NCBI GenBank assembly: GCA_947589295.1
Contig: CANQBZ010000007.1
Coordinates: 1-62,385, forward strand
Direction of reading: 5' to 3'
DNA length: 62,385 bases
Source of the DNA: an uncultured Akkermansia sp.
GTDB lineage: Bacteria; Verrucomicrobiota; Verrucomicrobiia; Verrucomicrobiales; Akkermansiaceae
The position numbers and the translations under genes were made by a program. The notes under the pieces were generated by a model, which saw only the letters and a list, made by a program, of their open reading frames with translations, ran no database searches and was not told the origin of the DNA. Positions 8,910 to 17,136 of this stretch are shown piece after piece. Positions within the stretch are counted from its first letter, which is position 1. Each line of letters opens with the position of its first letter.

Positions 8910-10010
8910 TCATACTTTTGCTTTCTCTACTCTTTTACGATAAAAATCTGAAATGGGCTTTTCAATGAGATGATATGTGACAACTCCGAGTATGATGCAA
9001 ATGAGCACACTTATTAAAACCAGGCTCATACCCCCCCCCCGTATATTTGTCCACAGATATTTAACAGAGGCAATGCCGACCTCCTGCATGATATAAATAG
9101 AAAACGTGTATCGCCCAATTTTACTGACCCAAGGTTTATTAAACAATTGAGATAATACGCCTTGATTCATAATGAACAAAACAAACAAAGCGCTAAAAGC
9201 GATGATCAAAACCATGTGAGTTTCCTTGAATCGTTCGATGAGACAGCCGTGCATCAAATAAAAAAGCAGCAGTATTTCAAGAGCGGAGGCTATCCAGTAA
9301 TTGATTTTTCTTCCCTCGATTTTTATTTCATTCAAGAATGCTCTCAAAAGGATTCCCAAACCAATCATACCTAGCGCCAGCATCCCGGCTCGTGGGAAAA
9401 AGCCGTACATCACCTTGTAATATGGAGTACCGGAGGAATTTACGAACAGTACGCTGCTAAACCACACAATCAGAGCAACAACAAAACAAAAGATGTTTCG
9501 CATCTTAACGCTGTTGTACAGCGCATAATAGAATAAAGAAACCCAAAATAACGCGCAGACAAACCAACTTGTATTTAAGTTTCCCCACCGTGGCGTTAAT
9601 CCGGTTCCGTACCGTGTGATAGCGCATAGATTCAGGATATTTTGTCCGATGTCAAATTTGATCAAATGAAACGCTCCTAAAATTCCCATACACAAAATAG
9701 CAAAACACAATGTTGGCCAAAAACGCATCAAGCGATGGAGCGAAAATTGAAGGAAATCTTTATCTTTCTTTTCCAAAGATCCTAGCAGGAAATATCCCGA
9801 TACAATGAACAATGCCATATTTCCAACATCACCGAGGAAAAGGGCATTTGCTTTCATATGCGCGAGGAGCTCAACATGCATAGCCTGAATGTAATCTCTT
9901 TGAATCAGGTGATAATATACAATTAACACGACAAACAACAACCGCAGGAAATCAATGTTGTACAGTCGTTGAAGCATTTTATGTCCTTTCTCTGGAACGG
10001 TCTCTTTCAT
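8910..10010 (-). CDS. Acyltransferase family 3 membrane protein, paralogue B
   Basis: 366 residues, about ten helices, with the family signature FLRLLFVVLIVYYH near the N-terminus (Arg and His). It is a close paralogue of the gene just upstream: long stretches of DNA are almost the same (for example around 9225-9305 and 10347-10427), so the pair arose by recent tandem duplication or was homogenised. The ATG at 10010 overlaps the upstream stop (ATGA); an internal ATG at 9977 has its own AAAGGA. The ten-G tract at 9031-9040 encodes Gly 325-327, near the last helix, so slippage would alter only the final 40 residues. Confidence 0.85.
   Translation of the reverse strand: MKETVPEKGHKMLQRLYNIDFLRLLFVVLIVYYHLIQRDYIQAMHVELLAHMKANALFLGDVGNMALFIVSGYFLLGSLEKKDKDFLQFSLHRLMRFWPTLCFAILCMGILGAFHLIKFDIGQNILNLCAITRYGTGLTPRWGNLNTSWFVCALFWVSLFYYALYNSVKMRNIFCFVVALIVWFSSVLFVNSSGTPYYKVMYGFFPRAGMLALGMIGLGILLRAFLNEIKIEGRKINYWIASALEILLLFYLMHGCLIERFKETHMVLIIAFSALFVLFIMNQGVLSQLFNKPWVSKIGRYTFSIYIMQEVGIASVKYLWTNIRGGGMSLVLISVLICIILGVVTYHLIEKPISDFYRKRVEKAKV
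9031..9040 (-). repeat. Poly-G (10) tract in ATAC-G-TAT context, site 3
   Basis: Third copy of the motif, in the third codon phase: ATA CGG GGG GGG GGT ATG (Ile-Arg-Gly-Gly-Gly-Met), at residues 324-327 of acyltransferase B. Confidence 0.85.
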
Positions 10011-11119
10011 AGAATGATATTGAAAATTGTTTCCCCCTTTTGATTCTTTCGCTCTCTTTTTGAAATAAAATCAGAAATGGGTTTTTCAACCAAATGGTAT
10101 GTAATAATTCCTATCCCAATACAGATTGACAAACTTATTAAAACCAGACTCATACCCCCCCCCCGTATATATACCCACAAATACTTTACACATACGAAAC
10201 CGACGCTTTGCATGATATAAATGGAAAAGGCGTATCTGCCAATTTTGCCAACCCATGGCTTATTTAATGCACGTGACAAAAACCCTTGTTGCGTGATAAA
10301 CAGCACAAACAAGACGCTAAAAGAGACAACCAAAACCATGTGTGTTTCCTGGAACCTTTCGATGAGACAGCCGTGCATCAAATAAAAAAGCAGGAGTATT
10401 TCAAGAGCGGAGGCTATCCAGTAATTGATTTTTCTTTCCTCGATTCTTATTTCATCCAAGAATATCTTCAATAGAATTCCTAAACCTATCATTCCAAGCG
10501 CCAGCATCCCGCCTCGAGGGAAAAAACCGTACACCACCTTGTAATCCGGGACACCAATGGAATGTTCATACAGCACGGTGCTGAACCACACAATCAAGGC
10601 AGTAATGAAAACGAAGCTGTTCCTCTCTTTCAAGCTGTTACACAAGCCATAGTAGAATAAAGAAGCCCAGAACAAGGAGCAGACAAACCACGAAACATTC
10701 ATCCCAGATAAACGATTTGTCAGACCCGAACCGTTTTGATGGATCAGCAGTAAATTGAGAATATTTTGACCAACATCAAAATGACGTATCAAATGAAACA
10801 TTCCAAAAATTGCCATGCACGTGAAAGCAAAACACAATGTCGGCCAGAAACGCATCAATTTGTGCGTGGCAAATTGAAAAAAGGTTTGTCCATTTTTTGT
10901 CAGTGTTGGTGCCAAGAAAAAACCCGACACGATAAACAGACCTGCATTTCCCAAAAAACCAATTGAACGACTGTTGGTCTTCATCCATGTCAGCATAGGA
11001 ATGGACGAATCCTGGACATAATCCTGGGAAATGAGGTGATAATAAACAATCAGAACAACAAATAACAAACGAAGATAATCAACGTTATAAATCCTTGGGG
11101 AATCCTTAAGCGCGTCCAT
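10007..11119 (-). CDS. Acyltransferase family 3 membrane protein, paralogue A
   Basis: 370 residues from the ATG at 11119, which has AAGGAGGT 4 nt upstream; a longer frame to 11272 exists but would overlap the preceding gene by 167 bp. The signature YLRLLFVVLIVYYH and ten helices match acyltransferase family 3. Paralogue of the next gene. Its start overlaps the end of the glycosyltransferase gene by 14 bp. The ten-G tract at 10155-10164 encodes Gly 320-322 at the same place as in the paralogue. Confidence 0.85.
   Translation of the reverse strand: MDALKDSPRIYNVDYLRLLFVVLIVYYHLISQDYVQDSSIPMLTWMKTNSRSIGFLGNAGLFIVSGFFLAPTLTKNGQTFFQFATHKLMRFWPTLCFAFTCMAIFGMFHLIRHFDVGQNILNLLLIHQNGSGLTNRLSGMNVSWFVCSLFWASLFYYGLCNSLKERNSFVFITALIVWFSTVLYEHSIGVPDYKVVYGFFPRGGMLALGMIGLGILLKIFLDEIRIEERKINYWIASALEILLLFYLMHGCLIERFQETHMVLVVSFSVLFVLFITQQGFLSRALNKPWVGKIGRYAFSIYIMQSVGFVCVKYLWVYIRGGGMSLVLISLSICIGIGIITYHLVEKPISDFISKRERKNQKGETIFNIIL
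10155..10164 (-). repeat. Poly-G (10) tract in ATAC-G-TAT context, site 4
   Basis: Fourth copy of the motif, same codon phase and protein position as site 3; it may be shared by descent with that site, unlike sites 1 and 2. Confidence 0.85.
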
Positions 11120-12578
11120 TGGAACCTCCTTTTTCGAACAAACGTTTATCACAAGCATACACATCCTTGCATTGGTTTCTTGTCTCTTCCGATGCACGTT
11201 GCGGGAAGTTGAAACGGCCCCACCAATTTTGACTGAATTCAATACCCAATATTCGCCATTTATTATGTCCACGAATCCGCTGTTTTCTAGCGATTTCGAT
11301 ACCGCAAAAGTAGTACCGAACCCTATGTAAATGGTGGATCGTTTTAAATATAGGGAAGCCGATTTTATAGGTGTGAACGGCTATCCCTTTATCTCCTCCG
11401 TAAGGAATAAAGTGGAAGCATTTTTTCAACTTTTCAAAAGTTAATGTTGTTTGTTGAAGAGCCTCCATTAATTTTCCCCCGATAAATTCAATATCTGCAT
11501 GAATATTTTTATAATATTCGTAACATTCATCACCATATCTTTGCCGGGTAGCTTCATCCATAATTTGGTTCAACATATTGTCAAACATATCTATATTTTT
11601 AAATCTCCCCGGATCTACGCCCTCTTCATTCATTGGGGAACCCAAGCTATATTCGTGCATATCAAATAACCATTTAAATGTTTGGATGCAGAATGGTCCT
11701 CCTTTTTGAGGGCTATGAGCTCCTATAACAGGGAGTTTCAGAGCGGCGAAATGGAGCATGCTTGTTCCCATGGCAATACCAACATCCGTGTTTTCTGCCA
11801 GATACTTGTTTAATTCATCTCCGGTTAACAATCCTTTGAAAAGAAACTTTATATCATGTTGATACTTTACAACACGCCGTTTCATCGCATCTACATCTGT
11901 GCCGTTACCTATTATGTGTATAATTTTCTTTTTCCCCGTTTTATAGTTGAAAAAATTTTCGATGATATTCAACAGAGAAATTGTTTTTGTCCCCGACAGA
12001 CGTCCCAACCACACGAGATTTATTTCGTCCGACTTCCTGTATCTTCTCGTTTTCGTGCTTTCTTCTGCTTGAAAAAATAAAGGGATGTAGGTTCTTTTAA
12101 AGTTTTTTTTGAAGGCCTTAGATGCGTATATGTAAGACCCATATTCCATAAAAGCACAGGCATTTGTATGATATAATAACTTCGCTAACTTTTTAAAAAC
12201 CTTCCTCTCATACAAAAGAGACCACCCGATATCCTGATTCCAAAAGTAATGAAGTATGCGGACATTGGAATCCGTCAGCTGTCTAATGAGACCCAAGCGA
12301 TCATCCGGTACAACAATACAGGAATTAGAATCAACATTCCATACAAGATCTGTATAGTCAACGAAAGCTATGCCAGCATTTGGGTATAGTTTGTGAGCGG
12401 TTCGTGCCAAAATGCCATCTTTATAGTCAATTATGCCGACACCAATTTGTGTGTATTTCAACAAATATTCCATGAGCCGGAAAAAGAATAACGATCCGCC
12501 GCCTTTCGCATAACAATGGCTCAAAAAATACACCCGTTTTATGTAATTAACGTTACTATGTTCTGATAATTCAATCAT
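11106..12578 (-). CDS. GT-B fold glycosyltransferase (family 4-like)
   Basis: 490 residues, soluble. The N-terminal half begins with RVYFLSHCYAKGGGSLFFFRL, a variant of the GG loop of GT-B enzymes. The C-terminal Rossmann half has INLVWLGRLSGTKTI, IHIIGNGTD and a TDVGIAMGTSMLHFAALKLPVIG segment, the usual donor-sugar and phosphate region. The last 110 residues are basic and Trp/Phe-rich and may contact membrane. It presumably adds a sugar to the repeat unit. Codon use here is distinctly AT-rich compared with the genes after 20 kb, in keeping with horizontal acquisition of this part of the locus. Confidence 0.75.
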   Translation of the reverse strand: MIELSEHSNVNYIKRVYFLSHCYAKGGGSLFFFRLMEYLLKYTQIGVGIIDYKDGILARTAHKLYPNAGIAFVDYTDLVWNVDSNSCIVVPDDRLGLIRQLTDSNVRILHYFWNQDIGWSLLYERKVFKKLAKLLYHTNACAFMEYGSYIYASKAFKKNFKRTYIPLFFQAEESTKTRRYRKSDEINLVWLGRLSGTKTISLLNIIENFFNYKTGKKKIIHIIGNGTDVDAMKRRVVKYQHDIKFLFKGLLTGDELNKYLAENTDVGIAMGTSMLHFAALKLPVIGAHSPQKGGPFCIQTFKWLFDMHEYSLGSPMNEEGVDPGRFKNIDMFDNMLNQIMDEATRQRYGDECYEYYKNIHADIEFIGGKLMEALQQTTLTFEKLKKCFHFIPYGGDKGIAVHTYKIGFPIFKTIHHLHRVRYYFCGIEIARKQRIRGHNKWRILGIEFSQNWWGRFNFPQRASEETRNQCKDVYACDKRLFEKGGSNGRA

Positions 12579-12670
12579 GGTTTTTCTTTAAATAAATATG
12601 CACTGGATCATATCAAGCTATAACCCATTCAACTGTAATATTATTTGTCAGTTTAATAGAAGCGTACTCT

Positions 12671-14080
12671 TCAAGCATACATTTCCTCCAATTTCTTATA
12701 AAGTATCTTCCCAGCTTCGTTTTTGGGGAGTGACTCGACACAAGTTACACGAAAAGCTACTGGATTTAGCCCTGTTTTCTGCACCAAGAAGGTTCGAATC
12801 GGTACACATTTTTCTTTTTCAGTCACATAGACACGCATCTCATCATCCTTGCCCGCACAGGCGCATTCCATATCGGGGAAGTTGGTTTTTATCAACCGTT
12901 CTGTCTCATCCAGTCCCACGCGATTGCCGAAAATTTTAAGAAATCTCTTTTTACGCCCGACAATCGTGTAGATGCCATCTTCATCCACTTTCGCCATATC
13001 GCCTGTTGCCAAACATCCGTGATTTTCATCACCCTTCACCAAATCTTCGCCGCAGAGGGCGTACCCCAGGGTTACATTGTCTCCTTCATAGAACAACTCA
13101 CCCACAACCCCGGGTTCCGTGATGATTTTTCCTTCGCCATCAACAAGGGAAAACCGCCCGCCGGGGATGGCCTTCCCCATGCAGCCCCATTTCTCAAGGG
13201 ATATCTCGGGAGACAGGTACCCCATACGAGCCGTGGCTTCCGCGGACCCGTACATGACGACAAAATTCTTACCGCTCTGTCGGGCATATTCGGCAAATTT
13301 TCTATGAAGCTCAGGCAGCAACTTCCCTCCGGCCTGAGTCATGGTGCGAAGAGTCGGCAGTTTGCGCCGGAAAAACAACAACTTGTTGAGCATCTCATAG
13401 GTGTAGGGCACCCCGCTGAAAGACGTTGCGCCGTGCTTGTTCATGAAATCCCAGAAGTCGCGCTGGATGACGGTTTTATCCGTCAGGAGAAGCGTCGCTC
13501 CCACAGCCAAATGCGTATTGATAACGGATAGACCGAACGTGTAGTTCATGGGCAGCGTTGTCACCGGGCGCTCCGACTCCGTCAGATGCAGGTAATTGAC
13601 AATGGATGCCGTGTTGCTCTCGATGTTTTTATAGCTTTGCCGAACAAACTTGGGACTTCCCGTCGAGCCGGAAGTTGTCAAAAGCAACGCCAGATCTTCA
13701 AAAAGCGGATAAACGTGATGATCCGGGGTCTTGATCAGACTGTAACCCCAGTCGGAAAATACCTCACTCCCTTTTACTTTTTCCTTAAGGGAACCGGGAA
13801 TCCACACGTAATCGGGTCGGTACCGTTCCCGGAGTTGAGCAAGCAAGGTCTTGTCCAAATGGGCATCCAGCATCAGGGCGACGATCCTGTTTTTGAGGAA
13901 GGTCGTATATCCTATCAGGGAACCCAAGGTGTTTTGACACAGGCAGAACACGAGACAGCGCCGGGGGATATGTCGAGCAAGAGTTTGCGTGAATCCCTCA
14001 AGCTCAGCGTAGGTTACCTGCCGCTCGCTGTCGTCAATCACCGCCAAATGGTCGGCATATTTATGAAAATCTCCCATCAT
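12671..14080 (-). CDS. AMP-forming acyl-CoA/acyl-ACP ligase
   Basis: About 469 residues from the ATG at 14080, picked because GGAGGAG sits 6 nt upstream and the ATG overlaps the previous stop (ATGA). ANL-superfamily motifs are present in order: TTSGSTGSPK (A3 loop), YGSAEATARMG (A5), ATGDMAKVDEDG (A7), VGRKKRFLKIFGNRV (A8) and a final Lys in NEAGKILYK (A10). It is shorter than most fatty acyl-CoA ligases (500-550). In this operon it should activate a small acyl acid as adenylate and load it onto one of the two carrier proteins upstream. Confidence 0.85.
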   Translation of the reverse strand: MMGDFHKYADHLAVIDDSERQVTYAELEGFTQTLARHIPRRCLVFCLCQNTLGSLIGYTTFLKNRIVALMLDAHLDKTLLAQLRERYRPDYVWIPGSLKEKVKGSEVFSDWGYSLIKTPDHHVYPLFEDLALLLTTSGSTGSPKFVRQSYKNIESNTASIVNYLHLTESERPVTTLPMNYTFGLSVINTHLAVGATLLLTDKTVIQRDFWDFMNKHGATSFSGVPYTYEMLNKLLFFRRKLPTLRTMTQAGGKLLPELHRKFAEYARQSGKNFVVMYGSAEATARMGYLSPEISLEKWGCMGKAIPGGRFSLVDGEGKIITEPGVVGELFYEGDNVTLGYALCGEDLVKGDENHGCLATGDMAKVDEDGIYTIVGRKKRFLKIFGNRVGLDETERLIKTNFPDMECACAGKDDEMRVYVTEKEKCVPIRTFLVQKTGLNPVAFRVTCVESLPKNEAGKILYKKLEEMYA

Positions 14081-14769
14081 GCCGTTCTCCTCCGTAGTTC
14101 TCTCATGACACAGCAATCCCCGTGACCCGGCAGGATGAGCAGCTCATCGGACAATGCGTCCAAGTATGGTTTCGTCCATTGGTGATATTGCTTGGTGCTG
14201 CCGCCGGGAAAGCGCGTGATGACCGCCCTGTCGGCAAACAGAGAATCCCCTGTAAAAACGGCGGCGTCATTCCAAACGATGCAGCAGCTGCCCGCAGAAT
14301 GTCCGGGGGTGGCTTGAAAATGAAAATGTTCGCCTTTCCATGGGTAATCCAATTGCTCCTTAAAGGAATGATCAGGAACCAAGGCATATTTCGAATCTGC
14401 CCCCTGAAACGACTCAGCTAAACGCGTTCCGTTTTGTCCATCTTGACAAATCAGGAGGTAATAAATCCATTTCGCCTGGTTATTCTTCTCATCTGCGATC
14501 ACTTCGGCACATCCGCTGGAACAGACAAGCGTCGTTTGAAAGTGCGTCTGCAACGAAGGAATCCCGCACGTGTGATCATAGTGCTCATGCGTCAGGAATA
14601 TCGTTATTTCCTGAATTCTGGCTTTTTTGAGAAACGTGAGAATCTCCGGCGAATCATTGGGGTCCACAAGCAAAGCCCTGCGACCCTTAACGAGGAGATA
14701 GGCATTCTCCTTGATTAAAGTTGAAGTAAAAACGCAAAGGTTTTGACTATTGACGCTCAGGCAATGCAT
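14077..14769 (-). CDS. Metallo-beta-lactamase-fold hydrolase (possible acyl thioesterase)
   Basis: 230 residues with the zinc motif THEHYDH at about residue 60, a later GHSAGS histidine, TGDSLF aspartate and a terminal LPGHGD histidine, the glyoxalase-II-like set. Such enzymes hydrolyse thioesters or lactones. It lies between a carrier-protein gene (13 bp upstream) and the AMP-ligase (ATGA overlap). I infer an editing or release step on acyl carrier thioesters. A glyoxalase role cannot be excluded. Confidence 0.75.
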   Translation of the reverse strand: MHCLSVNSQNLCVFTSTLIKENAYLLVKGRRALLVDPNDSPEILTFLKKARIQEITIFLTHEHYDHTCGIPSLQTHFQTTLVCSSGCAEVIADEKNNQAKWIYYLLICQDGQNGTRLAESFQGADSKYALVPDHSFKEQLDYPWKGEHFHFQATPGHSAGSCCIVWNDAAVFTGDSLFADRAVITRFPGGSTKQYHQWTKPYLDALSDELLILPGHGDCCVMRELRRRTA

Positions 14770-14781
14770 TGGGGAAGTCTT

Positions 14782-15018
14782 TTAAACGGTGATGTTGTAC
14801 TTCGCGAGGATCTCTCTGCCTTTTTCAAAGCTCGATAAATCCAAAATGTCATCGGGGTCCAGCACGATGTCGAAAGCTTCCTCGAGGGCGGCGATCAAAC
14901 TCACGTGTCCCACCGAATCCCATGCGGGTATCCCCTGGAATTGCAACGTCTTTGCCTCTTCCTCGCCAACTTCGAATGTCGTTGTAAAGGCGTGAATGTA
15001 TTTCTCTTCGTTTGTCAT
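14782..15018 (-). CDS. Acyl carrier protein 1 of the glycan locus
   Basis: 78 residues, acidic, four-helix pattern. The phosphopantetheine serine is in AWDSVGH, a variant of the common DSL motif. It lies between a KAS-III-like gene and the hydrolase gene. A specialised carrier distinct from the fatty-acid AcpP, probably holding an acyl chain destined for a sugar amine. Confidence 0.85.
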   Translation of the reverse strand: MTNEEKYIHAFTTTFEVGEEEAKTLQFQGIPAWDSVGHVSLIAALEEAFDIVLDPDDILDLSSFEKGREILAKYNITV

Positions 15019-15033
15019 TGCTCTGTTTCTGTT

Positions 15034-16176
15034 TTAAGATTCATTGCCTCCTGCGAAATAGTCGATCCAATACTGGATTTTTTCCTGTCGGGTCAACTTC
15101 CCTTCCGGTGTTTGATAGGTGCGAATGGGCAGAGCCACGACGTCTTGCATGTTTAAGATGCAGGAACCGTAGGAAAGACCGACCCCGAATGCCACCAGGC
15201 AAGCCGTCCGGATATCGCGGTGATTCAGGGCATGAATCAGGTCCAGACAAACCGTCGCCGAGCCGCAATTTCCATAGAGAGAGAAGACCTCCGTCGAATA
15301 ATTTTCCTTGGGGAGCTTGACTCGCCGCGCGATGCTGTCCACAATCTGCTTGTTGGCCTGATGAAAGGCGACGTAATCGATGTGCTCCAAGCTTGTTTGA
15401 GCAAAGTCCAAAGTCCGTTGGATGCATACGGGCGTAACTTCCGTTGCAAACTTGAAGACATCGAGACCCTTCATCAAATCGTCGTACAAGTGCCAGACAT
15501 TTCCCCTCTCGTCCGTCACTTCCAATCCGGCAATGTCGGCTCGAATAGGCAGAGAAGATCCCCCGGCGGGGACAATCAATTTGTTCCAGCCATCCCCCCG
15601 GGTGCCCGTGTAGAAATAGGAAGGACGAGGCTCCTCCGTACATTCTATCAGGGTGGCAACCGCGGCATCTCCGAACAACATGTTTGAATTGCGGTTGCGC
15701 CTGTCGGAATGTGTGCTGGACAAATCGCAAGCCAGCAACAGGAGTTTCTTAGCGCTGCCACTGGAAACCATAGCAAAAGCCGTTTGCAAGGCATAGAGAT
15801 AAGCAGAACAGACCAAACCGGACATATCAAGGCAAGAACACTCCTCGTTGAGACCCAGTCGTCCGTGCAAAACGCAAGAGGTCGCCGGCCAGAAATAGTC
15901 ATGAGAACCCGAAGATACGATCATGGCATCGATTTCCTTCTTGTCAATTCCTATGGTCCCAATTAAATCGTTGGCGGCAGCTTCGCATAAATCGGAGGCA
16001 GATGTTCTCTCGTCCACGACATGGCGCGTGCCTAGCCCCAGAATCTTTTTGTTCCTCTCCAACAATTTAACGTCGTTGTTGAAGAACGCGATTTCATCGT
16101 CAATGCGGATGGATCCTTCCGGCACAACGGCGCTCAGTCCGCTGATCTTTACATTCCTGAAAACGGATTGAGCCAT
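15034..16176 (-). CDS. 3-oxoacyl-ACP synthase III family protein (KAS-III-like) 1
   Basis: 380 residues, thiolase fold. The catalytic triad is complete: Cys123 in GLVCSAY, His272 in FHQANKQ and Asn303 in YGNCGS. One residue is inserted before the Cys compared with its paralogue in this operon. KAS-III enzymes condense acetyl- or acyl-CoA with malonyl-ACP. It follows the ketoreductase with a 1-bp gap and precedes carrier protein 1. I expect it to make a 3-oxoacyl thioester for sugar N- or O-acylation. Some relatives transfer acyl groups directly onto hydroxyls or amines, which is an alternative. Confidence 0.85.
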   Translation of the reverse strand: MAQSVFRNVKISGLSAVVPEGSIRIDDEIAFFNNDVKLLERNKKILGLGTRHVVDERTSASDLCEAAANDLIGTIGIDKKEIDAMIVSSGSHDYFWPATSCVLHGRLGLNEECSCLDMSGLVCSAYLYALQTAFAMVSSGSAKKLLLLACDLSSTHSDRRNRNSNMLFGDAAVATLIECTEEPRPSYFYTGTRGDGWNKLIVPAGGSSLPIRADIAGLEVTDERGNVWHLYDDLMKGLDVFKFATEVTPVCIQRTLDFAQTSLEHIDYVAFHQANKQIVDSIARRVKLPKENYSTEVFSLYGNCGSATVCLDLIHALNHRDIRTACLVAFGVGLSYGSCILNMQDVVALPIRTYQTPEGKLTRQEKIQYWIDYFAGGNES

Positions 16177-16177
16177 G

Positions 16178-16918
16178 TTATCCCCAAATACTAGAACAAT
16201 CGATAATGTAATTCTGTCCCGTTATCCACTGGGACTGCACTGCTGATAGATAGACGATCATATTCGCGACATCCTCCACGCGTCCTATTCCGAACGGATA
16301 TCGTCCTTCCGCATACAGCCGTTCTATATCCCCCGGCATCTCTGTATCAATCAAGCTGGGAGAAACGCAATTAATACGCATGCCCTGCGAAGCAACCTCG
16401 CGGGCAATTGATTTCATGGAAGAAATCAGTGCTCCTTTGGAACCAACGTAGCTGACCATCCCCGATGGACAACGCACAGCCGCGATGGATGCAATGCACA
16501 CAACGGAGCTGCCCTTGCCGTTGTTGTTCCTCTTGTCCACAAACCCTTTCGTCATAAAAATGGGGGCAAAGTAATTGATGTCGAAAATCCTTTGAATCGT
16601 TTTTCTATCCATGGCACGCAACGGAAGGATCTCGACAGCGCCTGCACAACAGGCAAGCCCCTGGAGCTTCCCGTATTTCTCTCTCAGCCGTTTAACGTAT
16701 GTCGGGAGACCTTCAATGTCTTCCGTTAAATCCTTCGGCTCGACATAAATATGCTCAGGGTGATGGGCCTTCTGTTTCAACATCTGGAGCCTCTCCTCCC
16801 GACGAGCAACGGTCACCACACTCGCTCCCAGTTGATTCAAGAGCAGAGCCGTTGCCTCACCAATGCCCGATGAGGCTCCCGTTACAATGAAAATCTGGTC
16901 GTTTGTGAACGAAATCAT
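16178..16918 (-). CDS. Short-chain dehydrogenase/reductase (FabG-like ketoreductase)
   Basis: 246 residues. The nucleotide-binding motif TGASSGIG is at about residue 13, and the CCAGA and INYFAP segments follow. The catalytic Ser precedes Tyr and Lys in SYVGSK. FabG-like enzymes reduce 3-oxoacyl-ACP to 3-hydroxyacyl-ACP. Its ATG overlaps the end of carrier protein 2 (ATGA) and it is flanked by both condensing enzymes, so it most likely reduces their product. A sugar dehydrogenase role is less likely. Confidence 0.85.
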   Translation of the reverse strand: MISFTNDQIFIVTGASSGIGEATALLLNQLGASVVTVARREERLQMLKQKAHHPEHIYVEPKDLTEDIEGLPTYVKRLREKYGKLQGLACCAGAVEILPLRAMDRKTIQRIFDINYFAPIFMTKGFVDKRNNNGKGSSVVCIASIAAVRCPSGMVSYVGSKGALISSMKSIAREVASQGMRINCVSPSLIDTEMPGDIERLYAEGRYPFGIGRVEDVANMIVYLSAVQSQWITGQNYIIDCSSIWG

Positions 16919-17136
16919 GATAATCCTGCCTTCTTAGCAATATCGCCGATTGTCTTCATCTCTCTGTAGTCCGATAGCGTCGTTTTTACGCCGAACGAGT
17001 TGTCTAAAAACGCCATAGTTGCCATCACGGACAACGAATCCCATTCTGACAGGGTTTCCAAAACGGTGTCAAAATTGATTTCGTCTTCCGTTTGTAAGAC
17101 ATCAACCATTTCTTTTAGGAATTCATCTTTTGTCAT
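16915..17136 (-). CDS. Acyl carrier protein 2 of the glycan locus
   Basis: 73 residues; the phosphopantetheine serine is in EWDSLSV. Its start overlaps the end of the second KAS-III-like gene and its stop overlaps the ketoreductase start, both as ATGA. The sequence is only distantly like carrier protein 1, suggesting the two hold different intermediates. Confidence 0.85.
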   Translation of the reverse strand: MTKDEFLKEMVDVLQTEDEINFDTVLETLSEWDSLSVMATMAFLDNSFGVKTTLSDYREMKTIGDIAKKAGLS

